A stretch of 64,000 nt of DNA from Myrica gale (lineage: Eukaryota; Streptophyta; Magnoliopsida; Fagales; Myricaceae), in NCBI GenBank assembly GCA_963930655.1, contig OZ005619.1:5438501-5502500 (forward strand). Reading direction: 5' to 3'. Under the pieces are notes generated by a model. It was not told the DNA's origin, searched no databases, and saw nothing but the letters and a program-made list of their open reading frames with translations. How positions within the stretch are numbered: position 1 is the first letter of the stretch; each line of letters starts with the position of its first letter. Position numbers and translations under genes: made by a program. Below, piece by piece: positions 35,137-46,388 of the stretch.

Positions 35137-36500
35137 TAAGGGTGATCAATTAATCCGGTTTCCACCGGAAATTCCGGTTCCGGTTCCGGTACCGGAATTC
35201 CGGTACCGGTTCCGGCCAATTCCGGAACCGGAACCGGAACCCTTTTTAGGGAATTTCCGGAACCGGAATCGGAACCGGAATTTCCGGCGGAAACCCGGAA
35301 TTTTCCGGTTCCGGAAAATTTTTTAAAAAAACAAATTCAAAATCAAGGTATGCTGGGTTTGCTGATTGTTGATTGTTGATTGTTTGCTGATTGTACATAA
35401 AAATGGAGATGCAAATTACAAATTAGTAGCATTCACTTCATTAATTCAGGCCAAATTACAAATTAGTTCATTTTACAGGATAGAGTTTCAGAATTCAAAT
35501 TTCAAGTTCTTACGTTTAAAATTGGTTTGAAACCAAAACTAATTTGGTTATAATTGTTCATCATATATCTAGGGTGTAGGCTATGGGAGATTGTTGATTG
35601 TTTGCTGATTGTTTGATTGCTCATGAGAATAATTTGTGAAGTTTGGCCACACACCAGAAGACATAAATGTAAAATTTTCAGTCTAAGTGTCGATAGTGTC
35701 GACACATAATACCATGGTGTCGACACATTGGTCACACACCAGAAGACATGTCTCAGGCCAATATGATGGTGTCGACACATTGGACAAATGTGTCGACACC
35801 ATCAGCTTGGCCTGGAAACCTGCTTTCAGTTGATAGTGCAATGTGTCGACACATTTGTACAATGTGTCGACACCATCATATTGGCCTGGGACATGTCTTC
35901 TGGTGTGTGACCAATGTGTCGACACCATGGTATTATGTGTCGACACTATAGATATTTAGACTGAAAATTTTACATTTATTTTTACATTTAGATAGATTGA
36001 GTCATTTTACATTTATTTTTTGTTAAATTTTTTGCTTTGTTAATTGATTATTTGGTTCTCTTAGTATTTCTCTTATAATTGTTTTGTTTTTCTTTTGTAG
36101 AGATGGAGAACTTGAGGATATTAGTTGGACAAGCACAATGATCTATTTAGTATTTTAGTGGCTGGTATCCTATTTCAATTAACTCTAGCTTCGTTTATAC
36201 ATGATTGTATTTATATATTTTGGAAAAAATAATTAAAGAGACATTTGTTCAGGAAAAAAAACAGCCAAATTTTGGCTTTGGGCTTTTAAAAAAGTTGGGC
36301 CTAAACTAAATATATTTTTTTTAGGCCCATATAAGGAACCGGAATTTCCGGTTCCGGTTCCGGAAATTCCGGTTCCAATTCCGGTTCCGTTCCGGTAAAT
36401 TCCGGAATGGAACCGGAATGGAAAATCCCATTCCGGTGAGTACCGGAACCGGAACCGGAATGACCCATTCCGGTTCCATCCGGTTCCGGTTTCACCCTTA
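35137..36500. mobile_element. hAT-type element with GGTTCCGG-rich subterminal blocks
   Basis: The 1364-bp element begins TAAGGGTGATC and ends, reverse-complemented, TAAGGGTGAAACCGG. TAATCTTT lies on both sides (35129-35136 and 36501-36508), a perfect 8-bp duplication. The outer 150-170 bp at each end is packed with CCGGAACCGG/GGTTCCGG motifs in both orientations; in known hAT elements such clustered subterminal motifs are transposase-binding sites. No transposase reading frame was recognised. The ORFs at 36233-36511 (-) are products of the GC-rich repeats. A second inverted structure is nested at 35665-35977. Confidence 0.85.
35665..35977. repeat. Near-perfect 135-bp-arm hairpin with eight TGTCGACA palindromes
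   Basis: Left arm 35665-35799, loop 35800-35842 (43 nt), right arm 35843-35977. The arms are exactly symmetric in length. The inner 110 bp or so differ by only about two bases, with a few more differences near the outer edge. TGTCGACA occurs eight times, four per arm, each itself a palindrome. The sequence lies inside the hAT element and encodes nothing recognisable. Confidence 0.92.
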
Positions 36501-36508
36501 TAATCTTT

Positions 36509-38463
36509 CAAGGTATAACATCTATACCTATATTAATCTTATGTCTACTTTTGTAATCACATAAATTAATAAAGATTTATTATACTCTGTGGAATTATTG
36601 AATATAAGTCACAAGGGTGTGTATTTATTTCTAAATTACACTACCAAAATTTGATGAATTCAAGAATTAATATTAAACTTCAAGTCATATCGAAAATTCA
36701 TTATATCCATATTCAAGTCATATCGAAAATTCAATGACTACGTCATAGCATTAGTATAAGAAAACTAGCAAATCATAAATAATAAAACAATCAAATTATT
36801 TTTCAAAGATAAATTCAAATTTAACATCCTTGATAATAATTCAAAAACTAAAAACTAGCTAAAGATGAAAACTTGAAATTGCAGAAATTCGTTCCTTCTA
36901 TGAATATCTTCTCTCCTTTTTGTTTTTTTAATGTATTTTATCCTTTTAAAACTCTTCCTCCATCTAACGTTGAAATCGTTCTCTTTTCAAAATTTAAACA
37001 CAAAAACTATTTTCAAATTTTAAAACAGATTCTCTATTGAAATTTTAAAAGAGATTTTATTTTTCAAATTTTTTTAAAAATTATCTTTTCGGATTTTAAA
37101 ACAAAATCTCTTTTCAAATTTCGAAACAAACTTACTTTTTAAATTTGAAAATAGATTTGAAATCAGAATTTCTAGGCTGATTTTATTACTCGAATTCCAC
37201 CTTAATTTAGAGCATAAAAAGATATAATTTGGAGTTAATTTTATCCTTCACGAAAGTTCAAGATCTCGTTCTCAGCTTTCCAATGCATTTGAGCTTGCAT
37301 TTTTCGGACTTCTAGAACTCTAGATAGAGGCCAAAAATCGAAACAGGGGCTGGGCTGCAGTAAACTCTAGACGGATTCAGACTTCTCATTTTTTCTAGAT
37401 TCTAAACTTCAAAATGGCATAACCGAGTTTTGTACTCTTCATAAAAGTTGTAGCCCTGCACCTTAGCTTTCCAACAAGCAAAACGACACCTGAATCCGAG
37501 GTCTGTAGCTCCAGTTAGAATCTAAAAACCGAACAGTGTTCTGTTTTTATTAGACAGCTCAACTAGGATTTGCTTTCTAGTCTTAACCACGCTCTTCCCA
37601 TCAGCTCAATTTCAACCTTATTAAATAATTAAATACCTGAAAACATCAAGAATTCTTAATAAGTAAATAAATGTAAACTACACTTAAAATTCTAGACAAA
37701 CGAGCTAAAAAACTTATAAAACACTCTAAAACAACACAATTACTACTAAGAAAATGGGTTAAATAAAAATTCTCACGTCACTGTACAACTACAAATAATT
37801 TTAGAGAAAAATATATTTTTTCTACATAAATTGCTATCAGTTTTTAGCTCTTATAGTTTCTAGCTACGTCACTAGAGCTCTGAGACTTGAATTAAGAAGG
37901 GCTAAAAACTTAAGGACTAAAAACCAAATTTTTCAAAATTTAAAGTGTTAGAGTTAGTGAAAAAGTGAGAAGGGAAATAATTTGAATAAATTTTTTATAT
38001 TTATCTGAAGCTGAAAAATGGTAATTTGATAGGGAAAGATAATTTTGTATAATTATTTTATTGGGTTCAAAATTTTAGCTACCTTCTCATTTATCAACAA
38101 GAATAGAAAACAAAAAGGAGAGCTCATAACGAATTGCAAGTCTCCACGAATTGCATTGGCCTAAGCTTCCATTACTTAAAGTGGAGGAACGTTCACTTGG
38201 TTTTGGGAACTCCTCGCGCCAATGCAGATCAAGATGCTCACAACCATGGCAGAAAACAACGGTTTATTCAACCCTTTCACGGCATAAACAGATCAAGTTT
38301 CTCTCCAACACCTCCAGCTTTCGCAAGGCAGTCAAACTCCATAGGCCCAAATTAAGGGAGAATGCTCAACTTGTAGCGTCGGTCCATAACCAAATGCATT
38401 GGACCTCTGCGAAGGATCCCTAAACGCAAGCCAAAATACCAGAATTACGATCTCCGCCGAATC
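36509..38463. other. AT-rich region upstream of the DUF247 gene
   Basis: No gene supported up to about 38100. A degenerate repeated phrase of the type tctcttttcaaatttt occurs between 36980 and 37160. A MITE-like fragment related to 15605-15835 lies near 37925-38090. From about 38110 the composition becomes gene-like: probable 5' leader of the DUF247 gene, with overlapping short frames (38134-38423) that I do not call as genes. Confidence 0.5.
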
Positions 38464-40047
38464 ATGGACTGCATCATAGATTCCTTTCAACTGCTGCTGC
38501 ACGAGATTAGACTGACACCGTCTGACTTGCAGCAACCCCCGAGCAGACGTTTTTTAGAGGGAGGCAGTGGACTACATTCAGAAGAAAATTTTCCGGAAGA
38601 TCCGCAATTGCTTCAAGACGAAGCACTACCTTCAGCGTCGGAGGGGTGCATCTACGGAGTTCCTGACAGGTCGCTGTCTTCAGGGTCGGAGGTGTGCATC
38701 TTCGGAGTCTCCTTCTCACTGCCGCCTTCACGGTTAGGTGTATGCATCTCACTGCCTTCACGGTCAGAGGTGTGCATCTACAGAGTCCCAGACTCACTGC
38801 GAAACCTCTATACGGAAGCTTTTGTCCCGCAGCTTGTCTACCTGGGGCCTTATCACCGAAATCTCAAACCCCTTCACGAGATGGATCACCATAAATGGCG
38901 TGCCCTTTACCATATCCTCCAGCGTACTAAGCATGACCTAGAAGATTATATTGAAGCAGTAAAAGAGCTTGAACAGAGAGCTCGGGCTTGTTATGAAGGG
39001 TCGATCTCCCTTAACTCTGACGAATTTGTCCAAATGATGTTGTTAGATGGTTGCTTTGTGATTGAGTTCTTGCTGGGTGCTAAAGAAGGTTTCAAGCAAC
39101 TTGGCTATTCTTCAAATGACCCCATCTTTGCAGTGCGTGGCTCAATATTTTCCATTCAGCGAGACATGTTAAAGCTGGAGAATCAGGTTCCACTTTTTGT
39201 ACTTGATCACCTTCTGAGACTTCAGTTAAACAATTCAGACCACAAAGGACGTTTGACCGAGCTAATATCTCATTTCTTCGATGCATTAATGCCTACGGAC
39301 GAGCCATCGCTTGCACAGAGTCCCAACTTGGGGGACACTCCAACGTATGACGATTTTCATTGCCTCGACACTTTTCGAAGAAGCCTATTGCACATAAATC
39401 CTGAAAGACCTCGAGCTTTTGACTTCAATTTTCTAGAATCTGTTCAACCACGACAGCAAGTGATACAGAGTGTAACTGATATGAGAAGTAATGGAATAAA
39501 CTTTAGGAAACGGAAGACAGATTGTTTCTGGGACATAAAATTCGAGAATGGAACACTCCACATTCCTAGACTCTTGATCAGTGATAGAACCAAGGAACTC
39601 CTTCTTAACCTTATTGCCTTTGAGCAGTGTAATCCCGAGAGCAGAAATATCATCACCTCATATGTGGTCTTCATGGGCGACCTAATTAAATCTCATCAAG
39701 ATGTGAGTTACCTCCATCAGCTTGGAATAATTGACCACTGGCTTGACAGTGATTCTGAGGTTGTTCATCTCTTCAACAGTATCTGCAAAGCCGTCATTTC
39801 GACTGCTGTCCCGGTTTTTTTTACATTGACGGAGGATATTAACCGATATTACTACAGTACATGGCGCTGGCACACTTGGCTTTCGTTTGTTTTAAAGATG
39901 ATCCCTATTTCCAATTCCAGCCGCCGCTTCGGAATATTGATCGCAATTTATGCCTGTGTTCTGATTCTCAAGTACTTCTGCGGAATGAAGGCTACCATTT
40001 TTCCACCCATGGAATCGGTGTTACCACGACTTTACTCCCGGCGTTAA
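38464..40047 (+). CDS. DUF247 / UPF0481 family protein
   Basis: An intronless frame of 527 residues. The plant DUF247 family typically has a CxIYRVP-type start, a conserved ...HKWR... block and a C-terminal membrane anchor. Here CIYRVPDSLRNLYTEAFVPQ (about residues 104-123) matches the family opening, followed by VYLGPYHRNLKPLHEMDHHKWR, MMLLDGCFVIEFLL, IFSIQRDMLKLENQVPLFVL and the C-terminal hydrophobic segment FGILIAIYACVLILKYF (about 488-504) before a short basic tail. Roles known for the family include one component of the grass self-incompatibility system; most members have no assigned function and none can be inferred here. Unusual: about 55 residues before the usual start consist of imperfect in-frame repeats of the same CIxxV motif. 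Start set at the first in-frame ATG; a later true start is possible. Confidence 0.88.
   Translation: MDCIIDSFQLLLHEIRLTPSDLQQPPSRRFLEGGSGLHSEENFPEDPQLLQDEALPSASEGCIYGVPDRSLSSGSEVCIFGVSFSLPPSRLGVCISLPSRSEVCIYRVPDSLRNLYTEAFVPQLVYLGPYHRNLKPLHEMDHHKWRALYHILQRTKHDLEDYIEAVKELEQRARACYEGSISLNSDEFVQMMLLDGCFVIEFLLGAKEGFKQLGYSSNDPIFAVRGSIFSIQRDMLKLENQVPLFVLDHLLRLQLNNSDHKGRLTELISHFFDALMPTDEPSLAQSPNLGDTPTYDDFHCLDTFRRSLLHINPERPRAFDFNFLESVQPRQQVIQSVTDMRSNGINFRKRKTDCFWDIKFENGTLHIPRLLISDRTKELLLNLIAFEQCNPESRNIITSYVVFMGDLIKSHQDVSYLHQLGIIDHWLDSDSEVVHLFNSICKAVISTAVPVFFTLTEDINRYYYSTWRWHTWLSFVLKMIPISNSSRRFGILIAIYACVLILKYFCGMKATIFPPMESVLPRLYSRR
38637..38801 (+). repeat. In-frame minisatellite inside the DUF247 N-terminus
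   Basis: Four imperfect units start at 38637, 38685, 38733 and 38763, with lengths 48, 48, 30 and about 39 bp, each opening with a form of gtcggaggtgtgcatct. Unit lengths are multiples of three, so the reading frame is kept and the protein repeats SEVCI-type blocks. Confidence 0.82.
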
Positions 40048-40049
40048 TG

Positions 40050-41637
40050 CTCGACCTGTTTGGAAAAGGGTTGTTATTTTAGTTTTCTTTTTGGTTTTAA
40101 GTTTAATTCTCATATTTCAAATTTTAAGATTGAAATACATTTTTGCTGTAAATGTTTGTTCGGCAGACTATGATTTTTAATGATTTATATTTTAATTCAA
40201 TAAATAATATTAATTTAAAGTGATTATGATATTCAGAAAATAAAAAATAAAAAATAATTTTTAAAACATCAGAACAAATATATAATTCAAAAAATAGTAG
40301 AAAATATTTTCATAAATATAAAAATTATAAAATAGATAAAATATAAAACAAATAAAAAATATTTATAAAAATTAAAAGACAAAGGGAATGTTCGTTTTCT
40401 CTAAAATTGTATAATTTTTAGAATTTTGATAGAATTGTGAGTATTTATGTAGAGTTGAGTTTTATAGGTTTTTGTGTAAAGGTTGGTGAAATTTTGTAAA
40501 GATATTTAATTTTTGTTAAAATTTGTAAAAAAGTGTAGAGAGATTATTTGATATAATTATATTATAAAAATATATTGGAGTTAGGTGAAAAAGTAAACAA
40601 AGAGAATATTTGTTATAATTTTTTTTAAAAAGGTATTGGAGTTTATGTGAAAAATGGTTAGAAAATGTGTAAAAGGTATTGGTGTTTGTGCATGAATTTT
40701 TGAGATTTTGGATGTTATTTTTTAAAATTTTATTGAATACATTTGTATAATAAACATAGTGCAATTTTTAAAAAAAAATTCCAAATATAAGAAAAAAAAA
40801 TAAATTAAAAAATTGATTAAAAATTTTGAAAATTAAAACTTAACAGTAATTAGTAAATATAATTATTATCAAAATTATTACAAAAAATAATGAATAAAAC
40901 AATGGAGAAAATATAAAAAATTATTAAAATAGTTTCAAAAGTATATAAAAGCCTATAAAGTTTTAAAAATAAAAAATAATTTTGGAAATTTAGTAAAATA
41001 AAAAAAATAGAAAAATATTTTACAAAATCTGAAAAATTATAAAAAAAAATGTCTTACAGATGTTAAGAAAAAATATAAAAATTTAAAACCAAATCGGGGC
41101 CACAAAAAATTTTGAAAATAAAGAAAACTAAAAAAATTTAATAAATAAACATATTTTTAAAATCAATAAATAATATTAATTTAACTTTGGGGAAATTAAA
41201 AAATAAAAACTAATTTACTACAGCCTTAAATAAATTTATAATTTTTTAAAAAACTAAATGTATAAAATATTAAAAATATACATCCATAAATATTCTGAAA
41301 AAAAACTTTCTTTTTATGGTTGTGTTTGAACGGTAGGTCGAAAAGGGGCGGGGAAAAACTATCATAAAGTATTGTTCGAACGAGATTTCACACATCCAAA
41401 CAATTTTTTTATCTAAACGACGTCGTTAGTTTTCAAATAACGTTCTAATGGTTATTCAAAACTCATTCGAACATTATTTAGATAATGAAACAACGTCATG
41501 TTTTGCTTTTTAGAATTAGAACGATAAAATATAATATTCAAATGGTTTTGGGAATAACTGAATTATTACTTAAATGATATGTAATAAAATTACAAGCATA
41601 CGTTTATTAAATTAAATTATAAGCGTAATTTTATTTT
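40050..41637. other. Very AT-rich intergenic DNA
   Basis: No gene seen. The sequence from 40080 to 41290 is extremely AT-rich with many A-tracts. MITE-like phrases occur at 40395-40750 (agggaatgttcgttttctct, ggtgttt...). A hexamer-rich stretch near 41410 includes acgacgtcgt. Confidence 0.5.
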
Positions 41638-41765
41638 GGAAAATTGACAGTTTAATCCCTGGGTTTTGCCCCTTTTAGCGGTTTGATCTTTAGGAAATAA
41701 GCCCTAACAAAATAATCCCAAAATTATCATGTTTTGACAAAATCACCCTTTTGTCTAGGTTCCGT
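41638..41765 (+). repeat. Putative left terminal repeat of a MuDR-type element
   Basis: It starts GGAAAATTGACAGTTTAATC and runs through ttttagcggtttgatcttta, ggaaataagccctaacaaaa and ttttgacaaaatc. These phrases align to the left arm of the Mutator-type foldback at 32592-32986. A matching right terminus was not found downstream, so the element's right boundary is unresolved. Confidence 0.5.
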
Positions 41766-42883
41766 GTGATTGTTTAACGAGAGAACGTTCCATGCTGGCA
41801 AAGTTTCTACGTGGCACTACACAAGCCAAGTCAGCAATCCATTCTGCCTATTACATTTGAGCTTTACTTTAAATCTCAAAAATGTCGTGCCTTTTTGTCG
41901 TTGGAGCTTTACTTTAAATCAAACTGCAAGTGTCTTGCCTTTTTGTCTAACGGTTGGAGCTTCACTTTAAATGAAACTACAAAAAATATTGCATACAATA
42001 TTATACGACGTCGTTCCAGTGTATTGGTTTCTCCACTTTAATCAAATGGCACCATGCAAGATAAAGGTTAGAGAGAATTCGATTTTGTCTAAGTGTTGGC
42101 CATTCTCTTCACCATTCGTTCTCACCATATTAGCTATGATTTCCCTAAGTGCAATGCAAATCTAAACCCTAGATTAGAGAATCCAAATTCAGTTTCGGTA
42201 TCCATCACTTCCCTCACCATTTTGACACTTTAGTGGAATGTCCATTGGGATTTTGGGGGAAAGATTTGTGCAAAAATCAAACTGGATCTACTTGAATCTT
42301 CAAAGTCAGCGACGCATTTCACTTTTGAAGAGGTGTACTTGGAAGACAAAAGGAAATGAGAAAAGGTAGGGACCCATTTCACATCTCGTTTATCTTGGCT
42401 GAGGTCTTGGTGTTTTCGGTATTTTGGGTTTGTCGGTTTGGGTGTCTTTTGTTCGACAAGCATGAAAAGTTGCAACTGCTGATTCTTTTGGATGTATGTG
42501 TTGGTGTCCTTTAGTGTAGACTCTTAGTGCTGCCTTTTGGTATCCTTGGTTTGTGGGTGTTTGTTTCGTTGTTTTCATATTCGAATTCGTCGAATATAAT
42601 AACTGTAGGTCCCTGGGTTTTGACATTATATATAAACGCACATGCCAGTAAATCTAACAGATTTGAGTGGTCTTAGTTTAAAGGCAGCACATCTGTGGAT
42701 TTTAAGACTTGTTGTTCCTTTTGTTTCGTTAGTGAGTTTTTTCATTAAGTGGTCCCACGATCAATTGTTTACTATAAACTCATGGTGTGTGTTTAATGCT
42801 GCACAATTGCTAAGGACCTCTGCTAGAAATGTCGTCTTTAAGTCGTTGTTCGAATATCACAATTACAGAGTCAATGACTAATT

Positions 42884-43170
42884 TAATAATGTTTTTTAGT
42901 CTTAAGTGACTAATTTAATTATTAGACCCGTTATACTATAGTATAATTTAATTAATTAATTATTATACATATTATACTACAGTCTTAAGTTAATAATGCT
43001 TTGGTTTAATAATGTTTTTTTAGTCTTAAGTTACTAAATTAATTATTAGACCTGATATACTATAGTCTAATTTAATTAATTAATGATTAGGCCTGTTAGA
43101 CATGTTATACTATAGTCTTAAGTTAATAATGCCTTGGTTTAATAATTTTGTTTTAGTCTTAAGTTTCTCA
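42884..43170 (+). repeat. Tandem repeat, unit about 125 bp, just over two copies
   Basis: Blocks opening with taataatgttttttagtctt at 42884, near 43012 and (partial, diverged) near 43142. Inside are repeated ttaattattagac and tatactatagt phrases. It lies between the putative left end and the MuDR-like coding remnant. Confidence 0.75.
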
Positions 43171-43281
43171 GGATGTGTGTTGCCAAATCTTAATAATGTT
43201 TTTATTCTAAAATAAAATATATGTTACGTACCTAAATTTTTATTGTTGACGTATAATTGTGTTGAAGATAGTTATCCATCA

Positions 43282-45960
43282 TGGATGCAAATTTCTTGGA
43301 GGTTAGGGTCAGCTTTACAGAGGAGGCAAGGTGGAGGTGGTGGGCCGAATGGACTTCGATTGCACCTCAGTAAGTGAAATTGGCCATGCGGTGATGTAGC
43401 TTGGGTATATACAGCGGGGTGACTTGTGATACACATTTGAAAACGAGGACTGACTTATTGTTAGGACTTTTAGGATTGACAAGGATGTGATTAGTATGAT
43501 CAATAGATCCTGAGCTTAGAAGAGGACGGTCCTAAATATATATGTGGATCATACATTTGATGAGGCCAAATTAGTTGATGGCGTAGAGCCCCCACTGACA
43601 CTTGAGTACGTTGGACCGTCATATAGAGGTTGTGATTTGGAAGAGGATATTTGTGGGGAAAATAGAGAGGATGTGTGTGAGGAAAATAGAGAGGATGCTT
43701 GTGGGGACCATGAATACTTGTTGGGAAGGGGAAATACTGATGATAACGAGGAGGAGGAAAATCTAAGGGACGGCGGAGAGGGCTCTGATTATGGCATTGA
43801 TCTGAGTGAGTTCAATGATGTAGAAGCTGATTATGTAGATTGCCTATAAAGATCAAGAATGTCCAGATGTTGCTGATGAAGACACACAATCCAATGTGGA
43901 CTGGTGTGAGATGTTTTAGAATACACCAGGGTGCGAGGATGATGAGGGTATTAGTGTTGATTATGAATATGAGGAGAATGATGACCTGTAAAGTGTAGCT
44001 GGATCTGAGCGGGGGGAGGCCCCACCAAAAAAGACATGTTTAGAGTTCAATGAAAACTTGGAGGCACCTGGAGATGTACTTCTTGAGAATGGGTAGATCT
44101 TTCCAACAACAAAAGTCTCACTGAAGGCTTTGAGGAGATATGCAGTTCAAAATCATTTTGAGTATTTACTCTTGAAGAGTGATAAGATCAGACTTTCAGA
44201 TCAAAGATGAGAGAGTACAAGGGTATTCAGATCAAGTCCTTAATTAAGGAGCATACATGCGAGGCGCAGTATGAGAACCGAAAATGTAATGTGGATTTCC
44301 TGGCGCATCAGTATCTCCCTAATTTTAGAGATCAGCCTTGTTGGTCTGTCTTTACAATGAAGGGTCAAGTTCGCAGAGACTTTGGCATTGATGTGCCACT
44401 GCACCGTTGTTACAGAGTTAAGAGACTAGCATGCATGATGGTGCATGGGAACCAAGCTGATCAGTTTAGATACACTGGCCAATATGCTATTGCGTTGGAG
44501 AAGTGGTACCCGGGCACCAATGTGGTTCTTATAAAATTCGGGGATCACTTCAACAGGCTTTACATATGCCTCTCGGCGTGCAATGTGGGTTTTAAGCATT
44601 TTCGACCCATTATCTGTGTAGATGGGTGTCACTTGAAGGGCCAATTTAGGGCCCAACTCATTTGTGCTATCGGAGTAGACGGGAACAACAATATGTTCCC
44701 TATTGCGTACACAATTGTGGAGGTGGAGACTCGAGACTCATGGATTTGGTTTTTGGGATTACTTTTGGGTGATATTGGGTCTGTTGGAGACCACGAGTGA
44801 ACCTTCATAAGTGACCTGCAGAAGGTAAACATTGATTATTTCTAATTTGAATAACTTTGGTATTTGGATGTGAACACATATAAGCTTGACTTTTAACGTG
44901 TTCGTTGTTTTATAGGGCTTAAGACTAGTATTTGCGGAGGAGTGCCCTGACATGGCTCATAGATGTTGCCTTCGTCAAATACACACAAACATGGGGTCGA
45001 AGGGATTTAATTGGAATATATACAAGGACTCTTTACGGGGTGTTGCGTGTACAACAAATCAGATTGATTTTGAATCTATAATGAAGTCTATCGAGCTCAT
45101 GTGTCCGGCTATCATAAGGAGCTTGGAGAGTTCGATCCGGCTCTCTAGTCGAGACATGCATTTAGCATGGGATGCAAAAGAGATATGCTTTTGAATAACT
45201 TGACAGAGACGTTCATTGCGTGGATAAAGGATGCCCGTGACAAACTGGTCGTTACAATGGTCGACATGATTCGCCGACAATTACTAAACCGATTTCACAA
45301 GAAAAGGGCAGGAGTTGTGGTAGCACTCCAAGTTTGAAGTTGATCACCCCTATGAACCACAAAGAGTTTGTGGATTTGGCTGGATGTACGTGCTTCAGTT
45401 GTGGATTTGGCTGGATGGATGTGGCCAATTGCTACCGTTTGGCAACATATGTCAAAGCTTATGAGGAAGGCGTTCAAGGAAAGCGAGACCTGAGGTAGGG
45501 CCAAAGGACTCCCCTACTGTCATACTGCCCCCATTTGTGAGGGTTCAACCATGACGATCAAGGAAAGCGAGAAGGAAGGAAATTGATGAACCAGCAACTG
45601 CTTACAAGATCAGTTGTAGTGGATATGTGGTCAATTGTGGAAATTGCGGCGTCCAAGTTCATAATACACGATCTTGCCCTCAACCAGAGAACCCTAATAA
45701 AAAGGTGTGGATGAATAAAACGAAAAGGTTCCCCGATAATGGAGAGGCAGCAAACACGGTGAGTTTTTGAAGTTAATTATTTCATATCAGCTGACCTTGG
45801 TATTTTTGATATGCTAACTTTTAAATTTGGAACTTCATGACTCATCGACAGTGGGACAAAATGGAGGTAGAGGAAGGGGGAGAGGGTGGAGAGGAAGGGG
45901 GAGGGACGTGGCAGAAGAAGGGGTAGGGTAAGACATAATAGTTTTGGAGGCCCCACCAAT
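43282..45960 (+). pseudogene. MuDR-type (MULE) transposase pseudogene
   Basis: Decayed Mutator-like transposase. An acidic stretch lies at 43544-43849. A 197-codon open piece (44207-44800) holds CDG-type and catalytic-core motifs including YRVKRLACMMVHGN-like residues, IICVDGCHLKGQF (first catalytic Asp in VDG) and IVEVETRDSWIWFL. After a GT-AG intron of about 95 bp (44825-44917) it continues GLRLVFAEECPDMAHRCCLR. SWIM-like residues near 45385-45480 and a CCHC knuckle CGNCGVQVHNTRSC near 45634-45675 follow, then a Gly/Arg-rich end. Stops at several places, e.g. after 43849 and 44800 and near 45495, abolish function. Confidence 0.82.
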
Positions 45961-46388
45961 TTTGGTATTTTTTATGAATAACTATGTAGTGTTTTCTTGC
46001 ATTTATTGGTTTTTGTTCTTCTATAGGATACTCAAGAGGAAGCTGTCCAACACCCCAAGATGTCCAATACCCCCAAGATCTGGGTACTGGAGACCCAGAG
46101 TGAACTTGGATGTAGAATTATAAAACTTATTTTGACCTGCCATCAGTAGTAAGGAGCATGACATAATTTTGGCATATTGTAACTTACAATATAGGAGTTA
46201 AAAGTATTTTCATGAATAGCTATGTTGTGTTTTGGATTTTAGTTAACAGTAACAATGTTGATGTAATTGAAGTAGTGGTTTCTGGTATATCATTAACAGT
46301 TATGGAAATTATGATGTAATTTGGATATGGTTGAACTTGTTTCTTCGTTAATAGCTTTATGGAAGTCGGTATAATTTGAAGCTTTTTT

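Noticed and set aside
35690..35950. Possible CRISPR-like array of TGTCGACA repeats
   Set aside because: Repeats are 8-bp palindromes on the two arms of one hairpin, with mirrored spacers, in a plant nuclear transposon; not a CRISPR array.
36233..36511. Gly/Thr/Arg-repeat frames on the minus strand
   Set aside because: Translation of the CCGGAACC-type subterminal repeats of a hAT element.
44207..44800. Intact, domesticated MULE gene
   Set aside because: The 197-codon piece is open, but upstream and downstream transposase parts are separated by stops, and the terminus looks like an ordinary element. No sign of preserved full-length function.
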